A stretch of DNA of 64,000 nt from Vibrio taketomensis (lineage in GTDB: Bacteria; Pseudomonadota; Gammaproteobacteria; Enterobacterales; Vibrionaceae), in NCBI RefSeq assembly GCF_009938165.1, contig NZ_AP019650.1:1277332-1341331 (forward strand). The letters run 5' to 3'. Positions 26,563 to 34,992 of the stretch are shown here, piece by piece (position 1 is the first letter of the stretch; each line of letters opens with the position of its first letter). Made by a program: the position numbers and the translations under genes. The notes beneath the pieces were generated by a model. The model was given only the letters and a program-made list of their open reading frames with translations. It was not told the origin of the DNA and did no database searches.

Positions 26563-27504
26563 CTAAACATCCCAATAACACAAGGTCGAATCACTGGCAT
26601 GTGTAAATTTCTCAGCGAGAAAATCAATCACCACTCTGACTTTAGCGGCAAGGTTATCAGTATCGAGATACAAAGCGCTGATCAACTGCTGCTCTAAACT
26701 GGTCGAAACGAGATAATCTTCCATCACAGGGATCAGCTTGCCATTTTTTAGCTCCTCACCGATCAACCAAGTAGGAAAAACGACAATGCCGCTGCCACCA
26801 ACAGCGCCTGCCACCAGCGTTTCAGCATTATTACTATAGAGTGAGCCAGAAACCTCATACGGTTCTAACTTATCGCGCCCGATAAACCAGCGCTGCAAAC
26901 CGTTAGTGCCTTTGAACACCAAGCAATTATGTTGCTTAAGATCGTTAGGCTCCAATGGCGCCCCATAAGACTTAAGGTAACTGGGGCTTGCTGCCATCAC
27001 ATAACGCTGCTTACCAAAGGTTTTCATTCGCAGCGAAGAGTCTTGAGGTACACCAATGCGAATCATCAGATCAATCGCCTCTGCGGCGGGGTCTACAAAC
27101 GTATCGGTTTGCTGAATCTCTATTTTGAGTAGTGGATAACGCTCTAATATTTCCGATAAATAGGGCGCAATATGCAATCGGCCAAAAGCGACGGGGACAC
27201 TTAACTTAACCGTGCCACGAGGCGTGTCGGCACGCTGCTCTATACGCTCAACCACCAGCTCATACTGTGCAATGATTTCTGCACAATGCTTACCAAATGC
27301 AGCCCCTTCATCCGTCAATGATATGGAGCGCGTATGGCGGTGTAATAGTTTAGTGCCAACCTTCTCTTCTAGTTGAGATATTTTGCGAGAAACCGATGAG
27401 GGCGTCATATCTTGACGGCGAGCCACCTCAGAAAAATTGCCATATTGAATCGTCATCAAAAACAGTTTTATGTCGAGCAAGGACACATCGTAATTCACAA
27501 GCAT
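26563..27504 (-). CDS. LysR-type regulator (AaeR/DsdC-like branch)
   Basis: The 313-residue LysR protein has a winged helix in residues 6-65 (GNFSEVARRQDMTPSSVSRKISQLEEKVG) and a substrate-binding domain after about 90. The N-terminal SLLDIKLFLMTIQYGNFSEVARR pattern is common in regulators of transporter or detoxification operons. It follows the CMD/VOC/DMT operon on the same strand, separated by a terminator, and may control it. Confidence 0.88.
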   Translation of the reverse strand: MLVNYDVSLLDIKLFLMTIQYGNFSEVARRQDMTPSSVSRKISQLEEKVGTKLLHRHTRSISLTDEGAAFGKHCAEIIAQYELVVERIEQRADTPRGTVKLSVPVAFGRLHIAPYLSEILERYPLLKIEIQQTDTFVDPAAEAIDLMIRIGVPQDSSLRMKTFGKQRYVMAASPSYLKSYGAPLEPNDLKQHNCLVFKGTNGLQRWFIGRDKLEPYEVSGSLYSNNAETLVAGAVGGSGIVVFPTWLIGEELKNGKLIPVMEDYLVSTSLEQQLISALYLDTDNLAAKVRVVIDFLAEKFTHASDSTLCYWDV

Positions 27505-27540
27505 TCTCCTAATCGCGTTAGCTAAGCCTAAGGTCGAAAC

Positions 27541-27575
27541 ATAAAAAAAGACAAGCTAATAAATAACTTGTCTTT
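27541..27575 (-). terminator. Rho-independent terminator of the CMD-VOC-DMT operon
   Basis: AAAGACAAG and CTTGTCTTT form a 9-bp stem; on the minus strand it is followed by a run of seven T. It separates the operon from the LysR gene. Confidence 0.88.
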
Positions 27576-27585
27576 AGATTATCAA

Positions 27586-27909
27586 TCACGCCGTGAGAAT
27601 ATTTTCCGTGACAATAAAATGCGCATCTTCAGTAAATGACTGGAACTGCTCAACAATCTTCTGCATTACGTCTGTTTGAATATCACTCATAAAAGCATCT
27701 TCCGAGTCAATTTGAATCACTTCAAAGTAATCCCACGGAGATGGCTTGTCTTGACCAAACATACTGATGCTCTTGTAAACTTCAAATGAGGAAACGCTAG
27801 TCAGCTGATTTACGGTTGGCAGATCAGACTGCTTGGCCCATTCAAGATATTGAGCTTCGTTAGTGGTTGGTTTTAGGTTAAAAAATACCATTAAGGTTTT
27901 AGCTGACAT
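27586..27909 (-). CDS. Small alpha/beta-barrel-like protein (tentatively HapK/REDY-like)
   Basis: The protein of about 107 residues reads as a ferredoxin-like barrel with a central DYFEVIQID strand and a VEQFQSF helix. It recalls the REDY/HapK family by length and layout, but I am not sure. It ends the operon and its start overlaps the preceding DMT gene, so it is co-translated. Start codons at 27918 and 27909 are both possible. The function is unknown. Confidence 0.5.
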   Translation of the reverse strand: MSAKTLMVFFNLKPTTNEAQYLEWAKQSDLPTVNQLTSVSSFEVYKSISMFGQDKPSPWDYFEVIQIDSEDAFMSDIQTDVMQKIVEQFQSFTEDAHFIVTENILTA

Positions 27910-28420
27910 GCAGTGCATCCTTTGTCTGAGCGGTTGATGTTGGGTTTATGTCGCACGCAGCGGCTTTACTTGAGCGTTGCGTTTGACGGTTGGCTAGATA
28001 AATACATAACAAGGCACACGCAATACAGACCATTGCAGCAACACGCCAATAATTGAGTTCAATTGGTGGGTTGCCTAACCAGCCTTGTGTATCAATCACT
28101 AAGCTCATCATCATCTGCCCCAAAATGGTCGAAACCGTTGCAATTGCAACGCCTACTTTTGGCACTGCCGCGACCATCACGATCATGTAAACAATGCCAA
28201 ATAATGCGCCGGCTAATTGCCATTTTGGCACCGTAAACAATGTTGCTTCATAGCTCGGTTCAAAAAAGAAAATCAATAAACTCGTTACGACCGTGCCGAT
28301 ACTAAATGTCAGTAAAGCGCTTTCTATTACGCCGACTTTTGCACCCAGTTGACCATTTATCGCCGCCTGAGCACTGAGCGCCATACCCGATGCAATCGCG
28401 AGTATGATAATCAAGGTCAT
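27899..28420 (-). CDS. DMT-family membrane protein (DUF606/YdcZ type), half 2
   Basis: This protein of about 173 residues has five membrane helices and belongs to the DUF606 group of small drug/metabolite transporters (GMALSAQAAINGQLGAKVG start). Its ATG overlaps the stop of the preceding DMT gene (ATGA). Paired half-size DMT proteins usually form a heterodimeric exporter. A hydrophilic tail of about 30 residues is unusual. The substrate is unknown. Confidence 0.8.
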   Translation of the reverse strand: MTLIIILAIASGMALSAQAAINGQLGAKVGVIESALLTFSIGTVVTSLLIFFFEPSYEATLFTVPKWQLAGALFGIVYMIVMVAAVPKVGVAIATVSTILGQMMMSLVIDTQGWLGNPPIELNYWRVAAMVCIACALLCIYLANRQTQRSSKAAACDINPTSTAQTKDALHVS

Positions 28421-28860
28421 GATTGAGCTCCTAAATAGACAAAACAAAGCGCTAAAAAGATAAACACTAAACTCAGCACCCGTAGCGGGTTGGTCGTTTG
28501 CTTTGGCATCGCAAACCAGCCAAAATAGTCAATCGCAAAGCTCTTGGTTACTTGTCCTAACAACACGCAGATCATGCTCATCGCGACACCCAAAATTGGC
28601 GTGGATAACGTCAGCGCAACCACATAAATCGGCCCTAATAAGCCACCAATCAGTTGCCACTTAGGAATCGAATTCCAATCCGTAAATTTTCCGTGCGGGG
28701 TAAAATGGCGAATCAGCCAAAGCAATGCGGTGCCAACGCCAAAAATACTTAGCGTTGCCCACAAATGACCGACTTGCTCGCCAAGCGGTCCCAGTAGGCC
28801 TGCCTCAAAAGACAAGCCCATTCCGGCAACCACGATCAATAAAATGTAAATAACGTTCAT
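28417..28860 (-). CDS. DMT-family membrane protein (DUF606/YdcZ type), half 1
   Basis: The 147-residue protein has five predicted helices with the family signature GMGLSFEAGLLGPLGEQVG near the start and a GLLGPIYVVALTLS helix. It overlaps both neighbours by four bases (ATGA), showing tight translational coupling with the VOC gene before it and the second DMT gene after it. It likely forms an exporter dimer with the latter. Confidence 0.8.
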   Translation of the reverse strand: MNVIYILLIVVAGMGLSFEAGLLGPLGEQVGHLWATLSIFGVGTALLWLIRHFTPHGKFTDWNSIPKWQLIGGLLGPIYVVALTLSTPILGVAMSMICVLLGQVTKSFAIDYFGWFAMPKQTTNPLRVLSLVFIFLALCFVYLGAQS

Positions 28861-29372
28861 CGCGGGTCAAACAAAGCAACAGATGAGTGACGAGCGTACG
28901 CTTTACCATTTGGGTATGAGACCAACTCAAGTTGCATTCCCCACGGCGCCATAAAATAGACCCAAGACTCACCTTCTGTTGGCCCTTCCGTCATTACTGT
29001 TGGCTCGCCCAGAACTTCAATACCTTGTTGTTTCAGGTAGGTCACTGCCGCCGTCATGTCCTCAACGTAGAACGCCAGGTGGTGACCACCAATATCCGCG
29101 TTATTCGGTGCGGTTTGGTTACGATCTACCGTGTCTGCATATTCAAAGATCTCAAGGTTGATCCCCTTAGCATTCATCACAGCGATCTTGGTGATTTCAG
29201 CACGTGGATTCACGTTTAGATGATCCGCCATCCAATTGTCATCAGCAGCAAACGGGCCAAATTCGTAAGCCAATTCAAACTCAAAATGATCACGAAAGAA
29301 TGCAATCGCTAGATCAAGATTCGGCACCGTGAAACCAATATGATCCGGTTTTTTTAGTCCTGGAATCGCCAT
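28857..29372 (-). CDS. VOC (glyoxalase-like) superfamily protein
   Basis: The 171-residue protein begins IPGLKKPDHIGFTVPNLDLAIAFF, with the metal-binding His of the VOC fold, and later has GGHHLAFYVEDM with a second ligand and GMQLELVSYP with a Glu. This pattern suggests a metal-dependent lyase, dioxygenase or isomerase. Its start overlaps the stop of the CMD gene. With CMD and DMT partners, detoxification of a reactive small molecule is plausible. Confidence 0.85.
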   Translation of the reverse strand: MAIPGLKKPDHIGFTVPNLDLAIAFFRDHFEFELAYEFGPFAADDNWMADHLNVNPRAEITKIAVMNAKGINLEIFEYADTVDRNQTAPNNADIGGHHLAFYVEDMTAAVTYLKQQGIEVLGEPTVMTEGPTEGESWVYFMAPWGMQLELVSYPNGKAYARHSSVALFDPR

Positions 29373-29731
29373 TAGATGTCTCCTCGTTCATGACGGATTT
29401 TGTTTAGCGCGCCCATGGTGGTTGCCCCTTTGTTAAAGCCAGTGTAAACCGATGTGAAAACGATCAATTCTTCAAGCTCTGCGTAAGTCACACCTTGCTT
29501 AAGTGCCATATCAACGTGTGCACCAAACGGGTTCCCTTCACCAGTGACATTAAGCGCCATTTGATCAATCGCGATACTAATCAGCGCTTTGGTTTTCTGA
29601 TCGATAAGCGGCATACCCCATGCTTCACCGGCCACACGAACGGTCATATCTCCCCATACTGGATTAATTGATTTCAAGCCTTCAATTAGAGCGCTGTCAT
29701 CTAGCACTGCATTTTCATATTTCGTCGTCAT
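29372..29731 (-). CDS. Carboxymuconolactone decarboxylase-family protein
   Basis: The protein of about 119 residues has the CMD/AhpD helical fold: LISIAIDQMALN, NPFGAHVDMALKQGVTYAELEELIVF and a C-terminal GFNKGATTMGAL. The CxxC pair of AhpD is absent (the NPFGAHVD stretch lies there), so it is not an AhpD-type peroxidase. The start at 29731 has GAGAG upstream. It is the first gene of the CMD-VOC-DMT-DMT operon. Confidence 0.83.
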   Translation of the reverse strand: MTTKYENAVLDDSALIEGLKSINPVWGDMTVRVAGEAWGMPLIDQKTKALISIAIDQMALNVTGEGNPFGAHVDMALKQGVTYAELEELIVFTSVYTGFNKGATTMGALNKIRHERGDI

Positions 29732-29899
29732 ACTCACTCTCTCAATTGACAAATTTTGTACGTCTCAGCGGATGAGGGGCATTATAGAGAGCAAAGAATG
29801 GAGAAAAACTAGCGCAGCGGAACAGCACTTATGCAGATTTTGCACAAGTGACAACGAGGTTTAAAAAGCTAATTTGATCTTTGGTATCCAATCATTCCA

Positions 29900-29968
29900 T
29901 TTGCACAATCTTATGTTTGCAAAATTCGACATTTGCAGAATTAAACAATTGTAATATTCTGCAAATGT
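29900..29968. promoter_or_regulatory. Array of ArsR-type operator half-sites
   Basis: Three direct copies of TTTGCANAAT begin at 29900, 29916 and 29932, exactly 16 bp apart. The third is also one arm of a 13-bp perfect inverted repeat, ACATTTGCAGAAT (29929-29941) with ATTCTGCAAATGT (29956-29968). The array lies just upstream of the arsR-type gene, whose product probably binds it. Confidence 0.8.
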
Positions 29969-30000
29969 TATCTTACTGATTAGAACCAAGGATGTTAGCG

Positions 30001-30306
30001 ATGAACGAACAACAACTCGCAATTCAAGCCGATTTTTTTAAAGCTCTCGCTCACCCAGCTCGCCTGCAAATCATTATGTTGCTCGCTGAAGGTGAAAAAT
30101 GTGTCTGTGAAATCAATGATGCACTGACTCTTGATATGTCAGTGATTTCCCGCCACTTGAAGCAACTTCAAGACGTGAAAGTCCTATCTTCTGAACGCAA
30201 AGGCAAAAACGTTTTCTATAAACTTGAAATGACTTGTGTGCTCAATTTCATCGAGTGTAGCTATACCAAACAAAATCCAAATGTTTGCACTTGTGGTAGC
30301 TGCTGA
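30001..30306 (+). CDS. ArsR-family metalloregulator
   Basis: The 101-residue protein is an ArsR/SmtB winged helix: FFKALAHPARLQIIMLLAEG, CVCEINDAL, then SVISRHLKQLQD as recognition helix. Candidate thiol ligands are the CVC pair at about residue 34-36 and a C-terminal CTCGSC. The ATG at 30001 has AAGGA upstream. Its stop overlaps the start of the permease gene. The likely inducer is a soft metal, arsenite, or an organoarsenical. Confidence 0.92.
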   Translation: MNEQQLAIQADFFKALAHPARLQIIMLLAEGEKCVCEINDALTLDMSVISRHLKQLQDVKVLSSERKGKNVFYKLEMTCVLNFIECSYTKQNPNVCTCGSC

Positions 30307-31295
30307 TGCTAGAAGTATTCACTCACTTAGCTGATTTCATTACTTTTGGGATGCTGAATATGCAACCCGAAAGCAAATGGGCTAACAGCTTGCATTTCTT
30401 CATTGAAGATACGACGAAGATATTCGCGCTTCTGCTGATTTTAATTTATGTCATTGCGCTATTAAGGGCGGGGCTAAACCCAGAAAGAGTCAGAGATTAT
30501 CTGCAAGGAAAAAATCGCTTTCTCGGCTATTTCTTAGGTTCGGTTTTTGGTGCAATCACACCTTTTTGCTCTTGCAGTTCTATCCCTCTCTTTTTAGGGT
30601 TTGTTTCTGCTCGAATTCCCCTTGGAGTGACCATTTCATTTTTGCTTACCTCGCCTCTAATTAACGAAATCGCGTTGGTGATGCTGGGCAGTATGCTTGG
30701 TCTCAAGTTCACCATCATGTATGTGGTTGTGGGGATGGCATTAGGTATTCTTGGCGGCTTGGTGATTGATTGGTTTAAAGCCGAGCGCTGGCTCATTCCA
30801 GAACTTGCCAGCATGTACCAGCAAAGTACGGAGCCTAGTACCATTAATCATCAACCGCTGAAGCTATCACTTAAGCAGCGCCACGATTTCGCTCAGGATG
30901 AAGCGGTGACTATTTTCAAACGCATTTGGAAATGGGTAATTGTCGGTGTGGGTATCGGCGCTTTAATTCACGGCATGGTTCCTGCGGATTGGTTTGCCCA
31001 ACATTTAGGTCAAGGCCAATGGTGGAGCGTTCCTGCGGCAACGTTGGTCGGTATCCCTATGTATACCAATGCGACAGCCATTATTCCCATTATGAGCAGC
31101 TTATTGGCCAAAGGCTTACCTTTGGGAACCACGCTTGCATTCTGTATGAGTTCAGTGGCGGTGAGCATCCCTGAATTCACCATGCTCAAACAAGTCATGA
31201 CTTTTAAGCTTCTTGGACTGATTTTTGTTTATCTGCTGATTTCTATGTCAGTGATCGGATGGTTCTTTAATATGTTTAATCTTATAGGAATGTAA
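30306..31295 (+). CDS. ArsP/DUF318-type permease
   Basis: The 329-residue protein has about eight membrane helices and the family signature TPFCSCSSIPLFLGFVSARIPLG with a Cys-rich loop, followed by LLTSPLINEIALVML; a second related stretch GIPMYTNATAIIPIMSSLLAKG lies in the C-terminal half. Family members include ArsP, which exports trivalent methylated arsenicals, and other metal-linked permeases. It is between arsR and a thioredoxin-like gene in one operon. Substrate is inferred, not shown. Confidence 0.88.
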   Translation: MLEVFTHLADFITFGMLNMQPESKWANSLHFFIEDTTKIFALLLILIYVIALLRAGLNPERVRDYLQGKNRFLGYFLGSVFGAITPFCSCSSIPLFLGFVSARIPLGVTISFLLTSPLINEIALVMLGSMLGLKFTIMYVVVGMALGILGGLVIDWFKAERWLIPELASMYQQSTEPSTINHQPLKLSLKQRHDFAQDEAVTIFKRIWKWVIVGVGIGALIHGMVPADWFAQHLGQGQWWSVPAATLVGIPMYTNATAIIPIMSSLLAKGLPLGTTLAFCMSSVAVSIPEFTMLKQVMTFKLLGLIFVYLLISMSVIGWFFNMFNLIGM

Positions 31296-31296
31296 T

Positions 31297-31530
31297 ATGA
31301 AAAAGGTCGTTGTATACGGTTCAGGCTGCAAAAATTGCACAATCACTGCGGAAAAACTTCAGGCTTTTGCACAAGCAAATGGCATCGAAATCGAAGTAAG
31401 TAAAGAAACCAGCATGATGGCCATTATGCAAGCAGGAGTCATGAGCACTCCGGGCATCGCCATTGACGGAAAGGTTGTTCATACTGGTTCAGTGCCAAGC
31501 GATGCTCAAGTAGAAGCCATGCTGGCTTAA
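31297..31530 (+). CDS. Small thioredoxin-like redox protein (TM0996 type)
   Basis: The 77-residue protein has the thioredoxin fold with active site GSGCKNC (Cys12 and Cys15), and the cis-Pro context MSTPGIAIDGKVVHTG. It is one base after the permease stop. Such proteins accompany ArsR/permease operons and may reduce or hand on the substrate. Confidence 0.9.
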   Translation: MKKVVVYGSGCKNCTITAEKLQAFAQANGIEIEVSKETSMMAIMQAGVMSTPGIAIDGKVVHTGSVPSDAQVEAMLA

Positions 31531-31537
31531 ACTCGTT

Positions 31538-31570
31538 TCTCACTAAAATGCATTGTGCCTCTTAGTGAGA
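31538..31570 (+). terminator. Stem-loop after the arsR-permease operon
   Basis: TCTCACTAA and TTAGTGAGA pair over 9 bp around a 15-base loop, eight bases after the operon. There is no clear T tail, so termination is uncertain. Confidence 0.5.
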
Positions 31571-31593
31571 TTCAGCATCTACCGTTCTGTAAA

Positions 31594-31620
31594 TACAGAG
31601 ACGATACACTCGTCTCTGTA
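31594..31620. repeat. Perfect 11-bp inverted repeat
   Basis: TACAGAGACGA and TCGTCTCTGTA are separated by five bases. It lies between convergent genes and may be part of a bidirectional transcript end. Confidence 0.55.
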
Positions 31621-31690
31621 GATCGGTGATTGATGGCCAGCTTTAAGATTCATGGTAAGTAAACACTGCGACCAGAGCCTAGAGTCACTA

Positions 31691-32821
31691 TCATCGACTG
31701 CCTTTATTACGTAAGACGGTCACCAACAGCGTCGCGACACTACAAGCAAGTAATACGATTCCTAACTGCTGAATGCCACCAGCCAACGCTAGACCGCCGC
31801 CGATCATTAAGTAATACAACAACCCAAACAATGCTCCTGCACTGCCCACTTGCTGCTTATAATTCACCAAGGCAACACTCAATACATTAGGGATCGCGAT
31901 ACCAAATGCCACCACAACGAACATCATGGGTGCCACAAACCAGATAGAACCCTGCAGGGCATAAACCCCAACCGCACCGATTGTTAGTAATATAGCTGCG
32001 ACTAGCAATCGAGCGTCTTGCGCTACTTTTCGAGCAAGTAATGATTTATTTAAATAGCTGCCCAGCAACGTGCCAAGCCCTAACGCAATGCCACTGTAGC
32101 CAAATTGCTCTGAAGCGTAACCTAATTCACTAAAAGCAAACGCACCAAGTTGGTAATACGCAAAAAGCGCAATATTGTAGAGCGCGACCAATAACGCCGA
32201 GTACAAAATGTGTTTATCTTTAAGCATACGAAAGCTCAAGTGAACCAAGGCTACAGGCTGCGGTTCTTGCCGCGTTTCGGGCAATTTAAACAGGTTATAG
32301 CCCAATAACATCAGTGCCATCACAAAAAGCGCCAAGAACACCGAGTGATACCCGGCAATCGCAGTGAGTTGACCACCTAGCAGCATACCTAGTACAGGGC
32401 TAATGGCGATTCCTATTCCCATAAGGCTAAATACTTTAGCGAGCTCTTCACCGTTAAACACATCACGGAGCATGGTCTGTGTGACCACCGAGCCAACCGC
32501 AATACCAAAGGCACTGAGCGCACGAGCAAGCATGAGTACAGCGAAGTTATCAGTCAGCATTGCCACCAAAGCAGCAAAAGCGTAAATCAGTAACCCCACC
32601 AGCATGGTTGGTCGTCGACCAAATTTGTCTGCCAATATTCCCCATACAACCACGCCAAACGCAAAAGCGAGAAAGTAAACCGACAGCGTCTGAGCGGCTT
32701 GTGAGTCAGTGATTGCGAACGATTGAGCAATCGAGCCTAGAGCGGGGCTATATATGGTTTCTACCACTTGGGGAAACATCAACATTACCACCATCAACCT
32801 TAATGAAGGTTTGGTATTCAT
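31691..32821 (-). CDS. MFS multidrug-type efflux transporter (Bcr/CflA-like)
   Basis: The 376-residue protein has about 12 membrane helices. The A-like motif GILADKFGRRPTMLVG between helices 2 and 3 identifies the major facilitator family. The Bcr/CflA subgroup is suggested by the YSPALGSIAQSF start and by ARALSAFGIAVGSVVTQTMLRDVF. It is divergent from an AraC regulator 99 bases away, which probably controls it. The substrate is unknown. Confidence 0.87.
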   Translation of the reverse strand: MNTKPSLRLMVVMLMFPQVVETIYSPALGSIAQSFAITDSQAAQTLSVYFLAFAFGVVVWGILADKFGRRPTMLVGLLIYAFAALVAMLTDNFAVLMLARALSAFGIAVGSVVTQTMLRDVFNGEELAKVFSLMGIGIAISPVLGMLLGGQLTAIAGYHSVFLALFVMALMLLGYNLFKLPETRQEPQPVALVHLSFRMLKDKHILYSALLVALYNIALFAYYQLGAFAFSELGYASEQFGYSGIALGLGTLLGSYLNKSLLARKVAQDARLLVAAILLTIGAVGVYALQGSIWFVAPMMFVVVAFGIAIPNVLSVALVNYKQQVGSAGALFGLLYYLMIGGGLALAGGIQQLGIVLLACSVATLLVTVLRNKGSR

Positions 32822-32920
32822 CTTGAATCCTCATTCTTAATTAACTTGGCGCGCAGTATAAATGGGGCTACCCTTTACCCATTAACAACATAAAAACCAA
32901 AAACATCAAAATTCGGACAA

Positions 32921-33706
32921 ATGGCCATTATTGATCAGCAAATTGGATTCGATCCCGATCATTTAAACGCCCCTGTTATTGGTATTGCAGCCGACGTAGG
33001 CAAACATGACTCAGGCATGCACCATCATGAAAAAGGGCAATTACTCTTTGCTCCTCAGGGGTGTATGAGCTTTGCTTTAGACAATGCGTTATGCATTTTA
33101 CCGCCGACTAAAGCGGTGTGGATTCCACCATCAACCCAGCATCGAGCGATGATGACCAATGTCGTTGCATACCGCTCGTTATACTTCGATTGCTCGGTAT
33201 TTGACTGCCCACATGAGATTACCGTGATTGAAGTCGATGCTTTACTAAAAGCGCTTATCGATAAAATGGCACTATGGGCATGGGATAAACCTGAAGAGGA
33301 GACAACAAAAACCACGGCGCTATTTTGGGAGGAGTTTTATGCGGCAAAACGACACTCTTTCCAACTGCCTTTACCATCCCATCGCAGGCTCAAACCCTTC
33401 CGTGAACAGTTGATGCAGGATTCTTACTTAGTACCGGATCTTACTTCGCTAGCAAACTCCATCGGGGCAAGTAGTAAAACCATCACGCGCTTATTCAAAT
33501 CCGAAACCGGAATGTCGTATCAAGACTGGAAACAGCAATGGCGCTTGCTCAAAGCGATTGAATTACTTTCTCGTGAAATGCAAGTGAGTGATGTTGGCCA
33601 CCAGCTAGGGTTCTCTTCTGACAGTGCCTTTATTGCCTTTTTTAAGAAACAGACAGGGCGAACACCGCTGAGTTTTATCAATCATAAATCGCTGGTCTTA
33701 AAATAA
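32921..33706 (+). CDS. AraC-family regulator with cupin domain
   Basis: The 261-residue protein has an N-terminal cupin-like domain (HHHEKGQLLFAPQG and VWIPPSTQHRAMM) and a C-terminal AraC double helix-turn-helix, with SLANSIGASSKTITRLFKSE and VGHQLGFSSDSAFIAFFKKQ. Proteins of this layout are usual local regulators of an adjacent MFS gene, as here. Confidence 0.9.
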   Translation: MAIIDQQIGFDPDHLNAPVIGIAADVGKHDSGMHHHEKGQLLFAPQGCMSFALDNALCILPPTKAVWIPPSTQHRAMMTNVVAYRSLYFDCSVFDCPHEITVIEVDALLKALIDKMALWAWDKPEEETTKTTALFWEEFYAAKRHSFQLPLPSHRRLKPFREQLMQDSYLVPDLTSLANSIGASSKTITRLFKSETGMSYQDWKQQWRLLKAIELLSREMQVSDVGHQLGFSSDSAFIAFFKKQTGRTPLSFINHKSLVLK

Positions 33707-33751
33707 CCTGATTGGCTTGCACAAAGATCAATTAGACACTTAGATTGCAGC

Positions 33752-33782
33752 CATAAAAAAACGGCTTCCGAAGAAGCCGTTT
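33752..33782 (-). terminator. Rho-independent terminator of the block B operon
   Basis: ACGGCTTC and GAAGCCGT form the core of a stem with a 4-base loop, extended by A/T pairs; seven T follow on the minus strand. It ends the dctP2-yihQ-dhaKL-gldA transcript and may also serve the convergent araC gene. Confidence 0.9.
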
Positions 33783-33814
33783 CACGCCTTTTATTATACC
33801 TCAAACAAGAGGGT

Positions 33815-34897
33815 TTATAGACCTAGCTTATGCGCTGTTAGAATCGCTGCGTAAACAGACTTAGCTGTTACTGGGAAAGGCATATTGTGAATAGTTTCGC
33901 CTTCCGCACATGATGCTTCTGCCACTTCCATCAATTTTTCATGGTTAAGTTCTTTCACGCCCATTTGGTGTAGGTTAGTTGGTAGGCCTACTGCGCGGCA
34001 GAAGTTAAGTACTTCTTCGATTTCAGCTTGCGCTGCGTTTTCTAGTACTAGCTGAGTTAGCGTACCGAATGCCACTTTCTCACCGTGTAGCAGGTGGTGA
34101 CACTCTTCAAGCTTAGTTAGGCCGTTGTGGATTGCGTGTGCACCCGCAAGACCTGAGCTTTCAAAACCGATACCAGATAGGTAAGTGTTCGCTTCGATGA
34201 TGTTCTCAACCGCTTTGGTTGAGACACCATTTTCAACCGCTGCTTTTGCTTTTACGCCATCAGCGATCAGTGTTTCGTAACATAGTTTCGCTAGCGCTTG
34301 CGCTGAGCGAGTTGGTGCACCACCCGCCATTGTTGCTTTACCAGATAGGCCGTTTGCACGTGCTTCAAAGTAAGTTGATAGCGCATCACCCATACCAGCC
34401 ACTAACGTGCGTACTGGAGCCGCTGCGATGATGCCCGTGTCCATAATGACCATGTTCGGGTTTTGCGGGAATAGTAAGTACTCACTAAACTCACCTTCAG
34501 GCGTATAAATTACGGCTAGCGCTGAAGTTGGTGCATCAGTGGATGCGATAGTCGGTACGATAACGACTGGCACTTTTGCATAGTAAGCAACCGCTTTTGC
34601 TGTATCCAGTGTTTTACCGCCACCAAAGCCAATGATGACATCGTTGCCTTGCTCATTACGCACATCGATTAGACGCTCAATCTCTACGCGACAACATTCG
34701 CCACCAAAGGTATTGAAGTTCACTTCTAGACCTTCACCGACAATGCTCGTTTCCGCACGGTCACGTACTAAGCCCATTACGAAATCATCAGCGATTGCTA
34801 GTGGCTTTTTGCCAAATACCGATACGTATTTACCGATGTTGTCTAGTGAGCCTTCGCCTTGGATGTATTTGCTAGGAGAGATGATGATGTTATCCAT
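33815..34897 (-). CDS. gldA: Glycerol dehydrogenase
   Basis: This 360-residue iron/zinc-type alcohol dehydrogenase follows E. coli GldA throughout: KYIQGEGSL, GGGKTLDTAKA for NAD binding near residue 93, PTIASTDAPTSAL, and metal ligands Asp in GMGDALS, His in GAHAIHNG and His in LLHGEKV. It interconverts glycerol and dihydroxyacetone with NAD, and also reduces hydroxyacetone to 1,2-propanediol. It closes the operon that starts with a TRAP binding protein and sulfoquinovosidase. It can thus oxidise the glycerol released from sulfoquinovosyl glycerol, or handle the hydroxyacetone from DHPS cleavage. Confidence 0.93.
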   Translation of the reverse strand: MDNIIISPSKYIQGEGSLDNIGKYVSVFGKKPLAIADDFVMGLVRDRAETSIVGEGLEVNFNTFGGECCRVEIERLIDVRNEQGNDVIIGFGGGKTLDTAKAVAYYAKVPVVIVPTIASTDAPTSALAVIYTPEGEFSEYLLFPQNPNMVIMDTGIIAAAPVRTLVAGMGDALSTYFEARANGLSGKATMAGGAPTRSAQALAKLCYETLIADGVKAKAAVENGVSTKAVENIIEANTYLSGIGFESSGLAGAHAIHNGLTKLEECHHLLHGEKVAFGTLTQLVLENAAQAEIEEVLNFCRAVGLPTNLHQMGVKELNHEKLMEVAEASCAEGETIHNMPFPVTAKSVYAAILTAHKLGL

Positions 34898-34954
34898 GAT
34901 GGAATCCTTTTAAATTATTCTGTTTCTCGTCATCAAAAAATGACGTTATTGGAA

Positions 34955-34971
34955 GGGCGCAGCTTGCGCCC
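34955..34971. promoter_or_regulatory. Intercistronic hairpin between dhaKL and gldA
   Basis: GGGCGCA and TGCGCCC pair with a 3-base loop, and a smaller CGTCAT/ATGACG stem lies next to it. There is no T run, so it may stabilise or process the message. Confidence 0.5.
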
Positions 34972-34992
34972 CGATATAATTATTTGTGCCGA

